A stretch of DNA of 33,821 nt from Desulfarculales bacterium UBA696 (lineage in GTDB: Bacteria; Desulfobacterota; Syntrophobacteria; Syntrophobacterales; Syntrophobacteraceae), in contig DBMO01000045.1 in the NCBI GenBank assembly GCA_002298995.1, positions 1-33,821 on the forward strand, in the 5' to 3' direction. Below the pieces are notes generated by a model. That model was not told the origin of the DNA. It did not search any database and saw only the letters and a list, made by a program, of their open reading frames with translations. This document shows, one piece after another, positions 7,675-16,521 of this stretch; the stretch's first letter is position 1, and each line of letters starts with the position of its first letter. Made by a program: the position numbers and the translations under genes.

Positions 7675-8690
7675 CCGGAGATCTGATGCCAGCTGTCCTT
7701 GTGAGCGATGGTGCGAAAAAGGGTGAGTGGAACGAAGTTGGCATCCGGATGGTCCCTAAACCTTCCCTGGAAGAAGGGGAGGTGCTGGTTGGGGTGGAAG
7801 CCTGCTCGGTAAACCGGGCTGACCTGCTGCAAAGGCGGGGTCTCTACCCGCCGCCTCCAGGGGCATCCCAGGTGATGGGGCTGGACTTCGCGGGCTCGAT
7901 AGTGGGAATTGGGCCCGGGGCATCCGGATGGAAGGAAGGGGACCGGGTGTTCGGACTGGTTGGCGGCGGTGGATACGGACGATATGTTGCAGCTCCCGCG
8001 GACAACCTTGTCCCAATCCCCGAAAACCTCAGCTTCGTCGAGGCAGCTGCCGTAGCCGAGGTTTTTTTTACCGCCTACTACAATGTGTTCATGCTGGCGG
8101 GCGCGCATGAGGGCGAGAGGCTGCTTCTGCACGGGGCTGGCAGCGGAGTGGGAACCGCAGCCGTTCAGCTAGCCCGGTGTTTCGGGATGGAGACTATAGT
8201 TACCGCCGGAAGCGATGATAAGCTCGGCCGCGCCCGTGAACTCGGGGCCACGCACGGCATAAATTATAAAAAAGAGGATTTTGCCTCCCGCACCATGGAA
8301 ATCACCGGGTGGGAGGGTATTGATGTAGTTCTCGACTGGATCGGCGCCTCCTATCTAAACAAACACCTGACCGTATTGAAAACGAAGGGGCGGCTGGTAC
8401 TGATTGGCTTGATGGGAGGAAGTTCCGGAGAAATAAACCTTGCCTCGGTCGTTGGCAAGCGGCTCAGGATAATCGGATCTGTCCTGCGCGCCCAATCGCG
8501 CCAGGAAAAGGCGGAAATTACCAGAGGATTTATAAACGACGTGCTCCCTTTGCTGGCGGAGGGACGGGTACGCCCTGTAATAGACCGTGTTTTCCCTATC
8601 ACGCAGGTCGAAGAAGCCCACCACTATCTCAGGCAGGGTGATCTTTTCGGGAAGGTAGTGCTTACCTGGGAATCTTATCAGGCAGAATGA
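7671..8690 (+). CDS. PIG3-type NAD(P)H-quinone oxidoreductase (zinc-free MDR family)
   Basis: A 339-residue medium-chain dehydrogenase/reductase of the quinone-oxidoreductase branch, which lacks the catalytic zinc ligands. It shows the N-terminal NRADLLQRRGLYPPPPGAS motif typical of the TP53I3/PIG3 group, the VMGLDFAG substrate-side loop, and the Rossmann dinucleotide motif HGAGSGVGTAAVQLA around residue 155. It probably reduces quinones or related enones with NADPH. Two starts are possible: ATG 7671, overlapping radC, and ATG 7686, preceded by CCGGAG; the second gives the MPAVLV start usual for the family. Its stop overlaps the next gene's start. Confidence 0.88.
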   Translation: MTGDLMPAVLVSDGAKKGEWNEVGIRMVPKPSLEEGEVLVGVEACSVNRADLLQRRGLYPPPPGASQVMGLDFAGSIVGIGPGASGWKEGDRVFGLVGGGGYGRYVAAPADNLVPIPENLSFVEAAAVAEVFFTAYYNVFMLAGAHEGERLLLHGAGSGVGTAAVQLARCFGMETIVTAGSDDKLGRARELGATHGINYKKEDFASRTMEITGWEGIDVVLDWIGASYLNKHLTVLKTKGRLVLIGLMGGSSGEINLASVVGKRLRIIGSVLRAQSRQEKAEITRGFINDVLPLLAEGRVRPVIDRVFPITQVEEAHHYLRQGDLFGKVVLTWESYQAE

Positions 8691-9484
8691 TGGAGAATCA
8701 CAACGATTGGATCTCCCTTAGCGGCGTGAAATTCGTGCGAAACCGCCGCTTGATACTGGATGACGTCTCCTGGGAAATCCGCCGGGGGGAACACTGGACG
8801 GTCCTGGGCGCGAACGGGTCGGGCAAGACAACGCTTCTTCAGCTAATAGCGGGATATTTATGGCCCACGGCAGGCCGGATCACGGTTTTAGGCAGGCGTT
8901 TCGGGGAGACCGACCTTCGCGAGCTGCGAAAAGAGATCGGCTGGATAGGCTCCTTTCTCCAGGCAAGCGTCCCACCGGCTCAGAAAGCATTGGATTTTGT
9001 CATAAGCGGCAAGTACGCCACACTCGGAGTCTTCGCAAAACCCGATGAGAGCGATTTCGCTCAGGCCCGGGAGGTGGCGGAACGGCTCCGCTGCGCTCAC
9101 ATACTCGACCAGCCTTACGCGGTGCTCTCGCAGGGAGAGAAACAGCGCCTGCTGATTGCAAGGGGCCTGATACACAAACCACGCCTTATCATCTTGGATG
9201 AACCCTGCTCGGGGTTGGACCTGGTTTCCAGGGAAGAACTCCTGTTCACGCTCGAAAATCTCGGACGTTTGCCCGAAAGCCCAACAATGATTCTCGTGAC
9301 CCACCACCTTGAAGAGATCATGCCTTCTTTCACCCACGCACTTTTGCTCAAATCCGGCCGAGTTGCCGGGGTAGGGGCGCGGGATGAAGTGCTTATCCCG
9401 GACCTCCTCAGCAATATCTTCGGGGTGGCAATCAGGGCGGAATATGTGGACGGGCGTTACTGGTCAAAAGTTGACTTCCGGTAG
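8687..9484 (+). CDS. ABC transporter ATP-binding protein without a partner permease
   Basis: This 265-residue ATPase has Walker A GANGSGKTT, signature LSQGEKQR, Walker B LIILDEPCSGLD and the switch histidine in VTHH. It resembles the ModF/YlmA-like stand-alone ATPases (ABC domain with SQGE signature) rather than a particular importer. No permease or binding protein is adjacent, so substrate and partner are unknown. It overlaps the previous stop by ATGA, making it the last gene of the mlaC-radC-oxidoreductase run. A hairpin GCGGC-ATTA-GCCGC (9608-9621) lies between it and the converging DUF4142 remnant. Confidence 0.85.
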   Translation: MMENHNDWISLSGVKFVRNRRLILDDVSWEIRRGEHWTVLGANGSGKTTLLQLIAGYLWPTAGRITVLGRRFGETDLRELRKEIGWIGSFLQASVPPAQKALDFVISGKYATLGVFAKPDESDFAQAREVAERLRCAHILDQPYAVLSQGEKQRLLIARGLIHKPRLIILDEPCSGLDLVSREELLFTLENLGRLPESPTMILVTHHLEEIMPSFTHALLLKSGRVAGVGARDEVLIPDLLSNIFGVAIRAEYVDGRYWSKVDFR

Positions 9485-9647
9485 CTGTAGCAATGATCCA
9501 ACCTGCCCGGCCCCAGGTTGTGGCGACGGTCTCGCGACCGCGCCGCAAACGTGCGGGATCCGGCTTTCCAGCCTGTCCGCCGCCGCGGGGCCGAACAGGC
9601 CAATAAAGCGGCATTAGCCGCGTGTGGATCCACCTTTGTGTTCAATC

Positions 9648-9950
9648 TCATTCCTTATCGCGGTAGCCCTCCTCTCGGGTGTTCTTCCAGGACATGCTGT
9701 GTCTTTTGGCAAAAGTTTTGAGTTCCGGATTCTTGCCCTCGGTAGCCATCCTTGCAAACATCCCGATATCCTTCTGATGGTCATTAATCATGTGGTCCAT
9801 ATGGGCACGGCCGAATTCCGGGCCGCTCAACTTTGACAGGTGCCGGACTTCCGAACTGTCGCCGCTGTCCATGTCTCTCGGTACGCCGAGACCATTCCTT
9901 TCGGCAAGCAAGGCCAATTCCCGGCCGGCCTTTCCGTGATCGTTAACCAT
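9648..9950 (-). pseudogene. Probable N-terminally truncated DUF4142 protein
   Basis: The 100 residues match the C-terminal half of DUF4142 proteins (also called DUF305-like/ferritin-like): a MV.DH.KA..EL start, LSKLSGPEFGRAHMDHMINDHQKDI in the middle, and GKNPELKTFA near the end. Family members normally have a signal peptide and about 60 further residues ahead. The upstream frame stays open for about 32 codons to a stop near 10056, but it shows no signal peptide, no family similarity and no in-frame ATG. The ATG at 9950 has no clear ribosome binding site. I take it as a remnant, though expression of the short form cannot be excluded. Confidence 0.55.
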
Positions 9951-10281
9951 GAGTGTCGTAATCCGGTGGAGTATATAACAGGCACTTGTATCCTCTTTAG
10001 TGAAGGATGTGGCGCTTATGGGAATGGATCCTGGTTTCCCGGGAAGAATGAATATTTAGCTCATTTATCAATCTAGGTATCGAACAGGGCGTTTGATAAT
10101 TCTGTTAAAAAGGTAGAGGGATTAGCCGATTCTTAAGTGTAGGGGAGATATGGATGAAAAGTGGCGAAATCGTGGTCCCCAGAAAAATCGGGAATATCTG
10201 CCCAAAGTGGACCGAAAATTGCTTGCTGATTGCTGCTGACCGTTCGCAGTTTAACTTTTTCTGAGCTGACTGGAGAAGAGC
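9951..10281 (+). other. Gap ahead of pilC with no clear gene
   Basis: Two overlapping very short frames begin around 10152-10157 (29 and 36 codons) after GGGGAG, but neither resembles a known protein. No sigma-54 or convincing sigma-70 promoter was found. Confidence 0.3.
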
Positions 10282-11493
10282 ATGCCCGTTTATATCTGGA
10301 CCGGTACGGACCGCGCCGGAAAGAAGCAGAAAGGCGAATTGGAGGCCGAAAATCTCACCCTTGCGCGGCAAATGGTTACCCGCAAAGGTGTTGTTATCAA
10401 GAACATCAAAACAAAGCCGAAGGATCTTAGCGAATATTTTCCGGGCCTTGGCGGAAAGGTCGGTGACAAGGACGTAGTCATTTTCGTCCGCCAGTTTGCG
10501 ACTATGATTGATGCCGGTCTTCCCCTCGTGCAGTGCCTTGAAATTCTTCAGGAACAGCAGAGCAATCTCACTTTCAAAAAAGTCATTCGGCAGATAAAAA
10601 AGGATGTCGAAGAAGGGTCAACTCTGTCCGATGCCGTCAAAAAACACCCCAAAGTTTTTGACAATCTATTTCACAATCTTGTGGCGGCTGGAGAGATAGG
10701 CGGTATTCTCGATGTAATTTTAAATCGGTTGGCCGCATACATCGAAAAAATTGCAAAGCTGAAAAAGAAGGTCAAGGGCGCCATGACATATCCGGGGATC
10801 GTCATCTCGATCGCCGTGCTCGTAGTTGCCGTAATCCTGATCTACGTTATTCCTGTTTTCGCTCAACTCTTCAAGGATGCTGGTGCGAAGCTTCCGGCAA
10901 TGACTCTTCTTGTCATGAACATGAGCGATTTCGCCAAGAACTATTTTCACTGGGTTGGCCTTGGTTTGATACTGATCGCAGTTGCTTTTCGCCAGATTAA
11001 AAAACAGCCAAAAGGGAGGGAGGCCTTTGACAGGCTTGCCTTGCGGGCCCCGGTGGCAGGGATGCTCATCCGCAAGGTGGCTGTCGCCCGTTTCACGAGG
11101 ACTCTTGGCACCATGTTATCCAGCGGCGTTCCTATTCTTGACGGCCTTGAGGTTGTGGCCGCAACGGCCGGCAACGTGGTAATCGAAAAGGCAATCCGGG
11201 ATGCACGCATGTCAATTTCCGAAGGCCGCCCGGTAGCCGAACCCCTTGCCGAAACCGGCGTTTTCCCATCAATGGTCACGCAAATGATAGCCGTGGGCGA
11301 GGCCACGGGCGCCCTGGACACGATGCTCAGTAAAATTGCCGATTTTTATGACGAAGAGGTAGACACTGCCGTCGATGCTTTGACATCCCTTCTCGAACCG
11401 ATGCTTATCATGTTCCTCGGGATAACAATCGGGGGACTGTTGGTGGCGATGTATCTGCCCATTTTCCAGTTGGCGGACGTGGTGGCGAAGTAG
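10282..11493 (+). CDS. pilC: Type IV pilus inner-membrane platform protein PilC (GspF family)
   Basis: PilC is the polytopic platform on which the PilB and PilT motors act during pilus assembly and retraction. The 403-residue protein has the family plan: a short N-terminal domain (YIWTGTDRAGKKQKGELEA), two copies of the T2SSF domain, each with the F.RQ.A.M..AG motif type (FVRQFATMIDAGLPLVQ near 70-86; FTRTLGTMLSSGVPILDGLE in the second), and three membrane segments (about 168-190, 212-235 and 373-395). The start follows GGAGA at a 6-nt spacing. PilC is preferred over a type II secretion GspF because a PilS-type kinase follows 3 nt later. No pilB, pilT or pilin gene is in view. Confidence 0.9.
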   Translation: MPVYIWTGTDRAGKKQKGELEAENLTLARQMVTRKGVVIKNIKTKPKDLSEYFPGLGGKVGDKDVVIFVRQFATMIDAGLPLVQCLEILQEQQSNLTFKKVIRQIKKDVEEGSTLSDAVKKHPKVFDNLFHNLVAAGEIGGILDVILNRLAAYIEKIAKLKKKVKGAMTYPGIVISIAVLVVAVILIYVIPVFAQLFKDAGAKLPAMTLLVMNMSDFAKNYFHWVGLGLILIAVAFRQIKKQPKGREAFDRLALRAPVAGMLIRKVAVARFTRTLGTMLSSGVPILDGLEVVAATAGNVVIEKAIRDARMSISEGRPVAEPLAETGVFPSMVTQMIAVGEATGALDTMLSKIADFYDEEVDTAVDALTSLLEPMLIMFLGITIGGLLVAMYLPIFQLADVVAK

Positions 11494-11496
11494 CAA

Positions 11497-13182
11497 ATGG
11501 ACGGGCAGACTGATTTGCCTCAACATATGGCTTCCGATGCTGCTCTTTTCAGGGCAAGGCTTAAGAAGCTTATCTTGTATCGGCTGATCCTCGCCGTTTT
11601 TTTCCTCCTTCTGGTAATAGGCGTTACATTGAGCAAGAACGAGGACGTTCTGTCTTCGCGTCTTCATCCCCTGTATTTTTTTTCATGCATTCTCTTCTTG
11701 TTTACAATCTTCTGCGCCTGTTTTGTCAAACGGGGTGGCAGGCTTCGTGGCTTTGCCTGGTTGCAGGTTTTGTTCGATATTTCGGCGGTCACGGTCCTGG
11801 TCTACCTTTCAGGGGGCGTGGAAAGCCATTTTTCCCTCCTCTATCCGTTGGTTATCATCAGCTCCGCATTGCTCTTCCAGCGCCATGGCAGCCTTCTGAC
11901 TGCCTCAGCATGCAGCCTCGTCTATGGACTCCTGCTGGACCTGCAATACTTCGGCATGGTATCTCCACTTCAGATTATTGGCGATACGGGATACCATCGT
12001 GACAGCGGGATCTATTTTATCAATATTCTCGCAAATATAGCAGGGTTTTTCCTGGTCGCGCTGCTTTCCGGTTACCTGGCCCGGGAGGTGCACGAATCGA
12101 GCAGGCAGGCTCGAGAGCACAAAAGGGACCTCAGCAGGCTTTCCACCCTCCATAAAAGCATCGTCCAAAGCATGACCAGCGGACTACTCACGGTAGATTC
12201 CGAAGGCAGAATCGCGTTTTTGAATGCCGCCGGGGAGGAAATTCTCGGATTTAACGCGAAAGTCGTAGAGGGATGCGAACTGGATAAAGTCTTGCCTGAG
12301 ATAGATATGTCAATTTTTACCGCCCCAAATCAACCGCAAGATGCACGGATGGAAATCAATCACACTCTACCCTCGGGAAATCGGATATGCATTGGCTATT
12401 CGGTCTCGGTACTCCAGGGGCAGACAGGCGATCCCTTCGGCTCTATCATCACATTTCGGGACCTCACGCAGGTAAAGGCAATAGAGGACCACATGCAGCG
12501 TGTCGAGCGGCTGGCCTTTGCCGGAAGAATTGCCGCCGAGATCGCTCACGAGATCAAAAACCCCCTTGCCGCGATGAGCGGAGCGGTGCAGATGCTGCAA
12601 GGGGAAACCGGGCAGGAAGCTTTCCATTCGCGTCTTCTTGGCATAGTCGAGCGTGAAATCGGGAGGATAAATGTCTTGGTTACCGATTTCCTGTGGCTCG
12701 CCAAGGGGCCTCCGCAGTCGGGAAAAATCGAGGATGTACCTATCTGTGCTGCCATACAGGACATAATGTCTCTGCTAAAGTCAAAAAATCAGGTCTGCGA
12801 ATCCCATGGTCTCCAGACTGATTTCAAGGCAGCCCCTACTGTGAGAATCGACCCGCATCATTTGCGTCAGGTGTTCTGGAACTTATTCATGAATGCGATT
12901 GAAGCAATGCCCGATGGAGGGGAACTCCTCGTTGCGGTGGAATGCGGCAACGGCAAATCCGGACAGGCAGAAACTCGCGTGGATATTTCGGATACCGGGT
13001 GCGGGATCCCCGAGAACGCTAGTCAGCGCATTTTCGACCCGTTTTTTACCACAAAGGTGAGCGGAACGGGCCTCGGGTTGAGCATCGTCTATCAGTTGGT
13101 AGAGAAGGCCGGGGGCCGCATAGAGGCCAATTCAAATCCTTCAGGCCGGGGCATGACCTTTTCGGTATTTTTCCCTTCGTAG
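11497..13182 (+). CDS. pilS: PilS-type membrane sensor histidine kinase
   Basis: A 561-residue two-component kinase. It has about six membrane segments (roughly 28-195), a PAS domain (about 217-330, starting SIVQSMTSGLLTVDSEGRIAF), the phospho-acceptor H351 in AHEIKNPLAA, and a full ATPase domain: N box with N466, G1 DTGCGIP (499-505), F box FDPFFTTK and G2 GTGLGLSI. This is the architecture of PilS, which controls pilin transcription through the sigma-54 regulator PilR. pilC-pilS adjacency matches Geobacter, but here groES follows instead of pilR, so the partner must lie elsewhere or be a different regulator. Confidence 0.88.
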   Translation: MDGQTDLPQHMASDAALFRARLKKLILYRLILAVFFLLLVIGVTLSKNEDVLSSRLHPLYFFSCILFLFTIFCACFVKRGGRLRGFAWLQVLFDISAVTVLVYLSGGVESHFSLLYPLVIISSALLFQRHGSLLTASACSLVYGLLLDLQYFGMVSPLQIIGDTGYHRDSGIYFINILANIAGFFLVALLSGYLAREVHESSRQAREHKRDLSRLSTLHKSIVQSMTSGLLTVDSEGRIAFLNAAGEEILGFNAKVVEGCELDKVLPEIDMSIFTAPNQPQDARMEINHTLPSGNRICIGYSVSVLQGQTGDPFGSIITFRDLTQVKAIEDHMQRVERLAFAGRIAAEIAHEIKNPLAAMSGAVQMLQGETGQEAFHSRLLGIVEREIGRINVLVTDFLWLAKGPPQSGKIEDVPICAAIQDIMSLLKSKNQVCESHGLQTDFKAAPTVRIDPHHLRQVFWNLFMNAIEAMPDGGELLVAVECGNGKSGQAETRVDISDTGCGIPENASQRIFDPFFTTKVSGTGLGLSIVYQLVEKAGGRIEANSNPSGRGMTFSVFFPS

Positions 13183-13195
13183 AATTTTTTTTCAC

Positions 13196-13247
13196 TTGCC
13201 AAAAGTTCGCGTGATGATTATAAGCACTCATCAACGAAGAGTGCTAA
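13196..13247 (+). promoter_or_regulatory. groESL promoter with overlapping CIRCE (HrcA) operator
   Basis: TTGCCA (13196-13201), a 17-nt spacer and TATAAG (13219-13224) form a good promoter. The CIRCE element TAAGCACTC-N9-GAGTGCTAA occupies 13221-13247, with one mismatch to the consensus TTAGCACTC-N9-GAGTGCTAA. The operator covers the end of the -10 box and the start of transcription, so HrcA binding would block RNA polymerase and heat shock would relieve it. Confidence 0.93.
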
Positions 13248-13331
13248 TAGTCGGGCGGACCCTACCGCTTGAACCTAGCTCTAGCCTTACTACATTTAAA
13301 TCACAATCAGACTTGAACGAAAGGAGCAATC

Positions 13332-13619
13332 ATGAACCTCAGACCGCTCAACGATCGTGTTGTGGTAAAACGCGTCGAAGAGGAACTGAAGACGGCGGGC
13401 GGCATCATCATCCCCGATACAGCCAAGGAAAAGCCCATTCAAGGTGAAGTGCTTTCCGTGGGCTCTGGTAGAATCATGGAAGATGGAAGCAAAAGGCCCC
13501 TCGATGTCAAAGCCGGTGACCGCGTGCTTTTTGGAAAATATGCCGGGACCGAAATTACTCTGGAAGGCCAGGAAGTGCTGATTATGCGCGAGGATGACAT
13601 TCTCGCCATTGTGGAATAG
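13332..13619 (+). CDS. groES: Co-chaperonin GroES
   Basis: This 95-residue protein caps the GroEL cavity during protein folding in the cytoplasm. It starts with MNLRPLNDRVVVKR and has the mobile-loop region around KTAGGIIIPD and the conserved VLFGKYAGTE strand. The start follows AAAGGAG with a 6-nt spacer. It is 38 nt ahead of groEL and under the CIRCE-controlled promoter at 13196. Confidence 0.98.
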   Translation: MNLRPLNDRVVVKRVEEELKTAGGIIIPDTAKEKPIQGEVLSVGSGRIMEDGSKRPLDVKAGDRVLFGKYAGTEITLEGQEVLIMREDDILAIVE

Positions 13620-13657
13620 CAGGTTAAGACCGAAAATCGACCAGGAGGTAATATCTC

Positions 13658-15286
13658 ATGCCTAAACAATTGATTTACGATACAAAAGCTCGCGAGCGTC
13701 TGCTCAATGGCGTAAACATTCTTGCCGACGCCGTGAAGGTGACCCTTGGCCCCAAGGGCCGCAATGTTGTGATTGAGAAGAGCTTCGGCGGCCCGACGGT
13801 TACAAAAGACGGCGTGACCGTTGCCAAGGAAATCGAACTCGAAGACAAGTTCGAAAACATGGGCGCCCAGATGGTGAAGGAAGTCGCAAGCAAGACGAGC
13901 GACGTGGCCGGTGACGGCACCACTACGGCGACAATCCTTGCCCAGTCGATCTACTTCGAGGGATCGAAGCTCGTTGCCGCCGGCCACAATCCGATGGCGA
14001 TCAAGCGCGGGATTGAAAAGGCCGTCCAGACGGTCGTGGCTGAACTGAAGGCCATCAGCAAGCCGACCAAGGACCAGAAGGAAATTGCCCAGGTTGGTAC
14101 GATTTCAGCGAACAATGATGCCACCATCGGCAACATCATCGCCGAGGCAATGAACAAGGTCGGAAAAGAAGGGGTCATTACCGTCGAGGAAGCCAAGTCG
14201 ATGGAGACCACCCTTGAAGTAGTCGAGGGCATGCAGTTTGACCGCGGCTACATTTCTCCCTATTTTGTTACCGACCCCGAGAAGATGGAATGCATCCTCA
14301 ATGAGCCGATGATTCTCATCAATGAGAAGAAAATCAGCAGCATGAAGGACCTTCTGCCCGTTCTCGAGCAGATTGCCAAATCCGGCCGCCCGCTGCTGAT
14401 CATAGGTGAAGACGTTGAAGGCGAGGCCCTTGCCACGCTGGTTGTAAACAAGCTGCGCGGCACGTTGCAGGTTTGCGCGGTGAAGGCCCCGGGTTTTGGC
14501 GACAGGCGCAAGGCGATGCTTGAAGACATCGCTGTTCTGACCGGCGGCCAGGTAATCAGCGAGGAAAAGGGCATCCGGCTGGACAGCGTCGGCTTTGCAG
14601 ACCTTGGCAAGGCCAAGACCGTCCGCATTGACAAGGATAACACGACCATAGTTGACGGCGCGGGAGACCGTAAGCTGCTCGAGGCCCGCGTGCGCCAGAT
14701 CCGCACCCAGATCGAAGAAACAACCAGCGACTATGACCGTGAGAAACTCCAGGAGCGTCTCGCCAAGCTGGTCGGCGGTGTTGCGGTAATTTCGGTTGGA
14801 GCTGCAACGGAAACCGAAATGAAGGAAAAGAAAGCCAGAGTGGAAGACGCTCTTAACGCAACCAGAGCGGCTGTGGAAGAAGGCATCGTTCCGGGGGGCG
14901 GGGTTGCCTACCTGCGCTGCCTGAAGGCCGTTGAAGCCCTTAATCTCGAAGGCGATGAGATTCTCGGTAAGAAAATCATCCTGCGCGCCCTCGAGGAACC
15001 TGCGCGCCAAATCGCGGGCAATGCCGGCGAGGAAGGCTCGGTAATAGTTCAGAAACTCAAGGAGCACAAGGGCGCTTTCGGCTTCAACGCCGAGACTGGC
15101 CAGTACGAGGACCTTTTCGAGGCCGGCGTAATCGACCCGACCAAGGTGACACGCACCGCATTGCTCAACGCGGCCAGCGTCTCCGCCCTCATGCTGACCA
15201 CCGAGTGCATGATCGCCGAGATTCCCAAGGAAGATAAGGGCGCGCCTCCCATGGGCGGAATGCCTCCCGGTGGTGGAATGTACTAG
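13658..15286 (+). CDS. groEL: Chaperonin GroEL
   Basis: This 542-residue ATP-driven chaperonin folds proteins inside a double heptameric ring. Seen are the ATP-binding LGPKGRNVV and AGDGTTTATILAQ motifs, the conserved GGGVAYLR of the equatorial domain, and the flexible Gly-Met-rich tail ending GGGMY. The length is standard. The start has a strong AGGAGG 9-10 nt upstream (13642-13647). A clear terminator follows at 15327. Confidence 0.99.
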   Translation: MPKQLIYDTKARERLLNGVNILADAVKVTLGPKGRNVVIEKSFGGPTVTKDGVTVAKEIELEDKFENMGAQMVKEVASKTSDVAGDGTTTATILAQSIYFEGSKLVAAGHNPMAIKRGIEKAVQTVVAELKAISKPTKDQKEIAQVGTISANNDATIGNIIAEAMNKVGKEGVITVEEAKSMETTLEVVEGMQFDRGYISPYFVTDPEKMECILNEPMILINEKKISSMKDLLPVLEQIAKSGRPLLIIGEDVEGEALATLVVNKLRGTLQVCAVKAPGFGDRRKAMLEDIAVLTGGQVISEEKGIRLDSVGFADLGKAKTVRIDKDNTTIVDGAGDRKLLEARVRQIRTQIEETTSDYDREKLQERLAKLVGGVAVISVGAATETEMKEKKARVEDALNATRAAVEEGIVPGGGVAYLRCLKAVEALNLEGDEILGKKIILRALEEPARQIAGNAGEEGSVIVQKLKEHKGAFGFNAETGQYEDLFEAGVIDPTKVTRTALLNAASVSALMLTTECMIAEIPKEDKGAPPMGGMPPGGGMY

Positions 15287-15290
15287 AAAG

Positions 15291-15368
15291 ACTCCGGGAA
15301 ATTCGCGGAGTTGTCGAATAGACTTGAAAAAACCTTCCGTCCCCAAAAGGGGCGGGGGGTTTTTTTTG
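15291..15368 (+). terminator. Rho-independent terminator of the groESL operon
   Basis: A strong hairpin at 15327-15368 has arms AAAAAACC..CCCC and GGGG..GGTTTTTT, loop AAAA, and a long T tract. A smaller hairpin, ACTCCG/CGGAGT, precedes it at 15291-15311. Confidence 0.9.
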
Positions 15369-15410
15369 GACCGCGTGGGGAAATATTACGGCCTCTCTTA
15401 CAGAATGGAA

Positions 15411-15440
15411 TTGAATTAGCGCCCGTCTCTTGTCTATAAT
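15411..15440 (+). promoter_or_regulatory. Promoter of the pst operon
   Basis: TTGAAT (15411-15416), an 18-nt spacer and a consensus TATAAT (15435-15440) put the transcription start near 15447, leaving a leader of about 185 nt before pstS. No convincing PHO box could be placed next to it. The leader 15447-15630 holds no supportable gene. Confidence 0.6.
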
Positions 15441-15630
15441 CGCTCGGCTTTCCGGACCGGTGTATATTCTTCTCAGATGCAGCCGCAGATTCGTGTCATT
15501 AAGGCTACAGGTCTACTTCCATGCACGCAGTCCCGGCCTCTCGATCTTTTTGAGCAACTCTGCGGCGATGCATTCCCGGACAGAGGGCTCGATGGATTCC
15601 GAACGGCTCCAATGCGGGAATGGCGAATTA

Positions 15631-16521
15631 ATGAAAAAGAACTTCTATTTTGTACTCTGGTGCGCGCTTGCATTGCTGCTGACGGTTGGCTGCCAAGGCG
15701 GCAGGGATAAGACCGAAATTGTGGGCGGGGAGGCCGTTAGCCGGGGGACAATTGAAAACAAAGGCTCCGATACGCTTGTTAACCTTGCTCTGGCGTGGGC
15801 CGAGCTGTATATGAAGATCAATGCGGAGGTACGCATTTCCGTAACGGGCGGCGGGTCAGGGACTGGAATCGCGGCGATGATCAACGGGACCGTCTCGATT
15901 GCTAATGCTTCCCGCGAGATGAAGCGCGAGGAGATTGCCGAGGCCAGGGCAAACGGGATAGATCCAGTCGAGTTCGTGGTTGCCCGTGACGCCATCGCGG
16001 TGGTCGTAAATCCCTCCAATCCAATCGAAAATCTAACCCTTCAGCAAATCTCCGATATCTACACGGGGAAGATCACCAACTGGAGCCAACTTGGGGGAGA
16101 AAACAGGCCCATCGTGCTTCTTTCGAGGGAGTCGAACTCCGGGACGTACGTCTATTTTCTCGAAAATGTGATAAGGCTTGGGAATTCCAAGAGCAAGCTT
16201 CTGTTTTCCCCGGATACGCTGCTAATGCCGTCGAGTGAGGGAATCAGCAGCGAAATAAGGCAAAACCCCAACGCCATTGGCTACGACGGCCTGGGATATG
16301 TTACCCCGGATCAAAAGGTCATCGCGGTATCCAAGAGCGATAATAGCCCTTTCGTTCTGCCGTCGCCTCAGACAGTAAACGATGGAACCTACCCGGTTGC
16401 ACGCCCGCTGTATATGTACACGGCAGGACAGCCGAAGGGCCAGATTAAAAACTACATCGACTGGATACTCAAAGATGGGCAGAACCTTGTCTCGAAACTT
16501 GGATTCGTTCCCCTGCAATGA
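15631..16521 (+). CDS. pstS: Phosphate ABC transporter substrate-binding lipoprotein PstS
   Basis: A 296-residue periplasmic phosphate-binding protein, anchored as a lipoprotein: basic MKKN start, hydrophobic run and a lipobox-like LTVGC with C21 as the lipidation site. Core PstS marks are KGSDTLVNLALAWAE (phosphate-loop strand), GGGSGTGIAAMINGT, the LTLQQISDIYTGKITNW region and RESNSGTYVYF. I start at 15631, because the longer in-frame extension to 15430 would bury the signal peptide. The ribosome binding site is weak (GGGAA). pstC begins inside its stop codon (ATGA at 16518). Confidence 0.92.
   Translation: MKKNFYFVLWCALALLLTVGCQGGRDKTEIVGGEAVSRGTIENKGSDTLVNLALAWAELYMKINAEVRISVTGGGSGTGIAAMINGTVSIANASREMKREEIAEARANGIDPVEFVVARDAIAVVVNPSNPIENLTLQQISDIYTGKITNWSQLGGENRPIVLLSRESNSGTYVYFLENVIRLGNSKSKLLFSPDTLLMPSSEGISSEIRQNPNAIGYDGLGYVTPDQKVIAVSKSDNSPFVLPSPQTVNDGTYPVARPLYMYTAGQPKGQIKNYIDWILKDGQNLVSKLGFVPLQ

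Noticed and set aside
10282..11493. GspF of a type II secretion system
   Set aside because: The fold is shared, but the adjacent PilS-type kinase and lack of gsp genes favour PilC.
15480..15515. PHO box ahead of pstS (TGTCATTAAGGCTACA region)
   Set aside because: Only one half-site resembles TGTCA, and it lies downstream of the predicted start of transcription. The match is too weak to report as a PhoB site.
15430..15630. Longer PstS start at 15430
   Set aside because: It would place about 67 unrelated residues before a clear lipoprotein signal peptide, and it coincides with the -10 region of the promoter.
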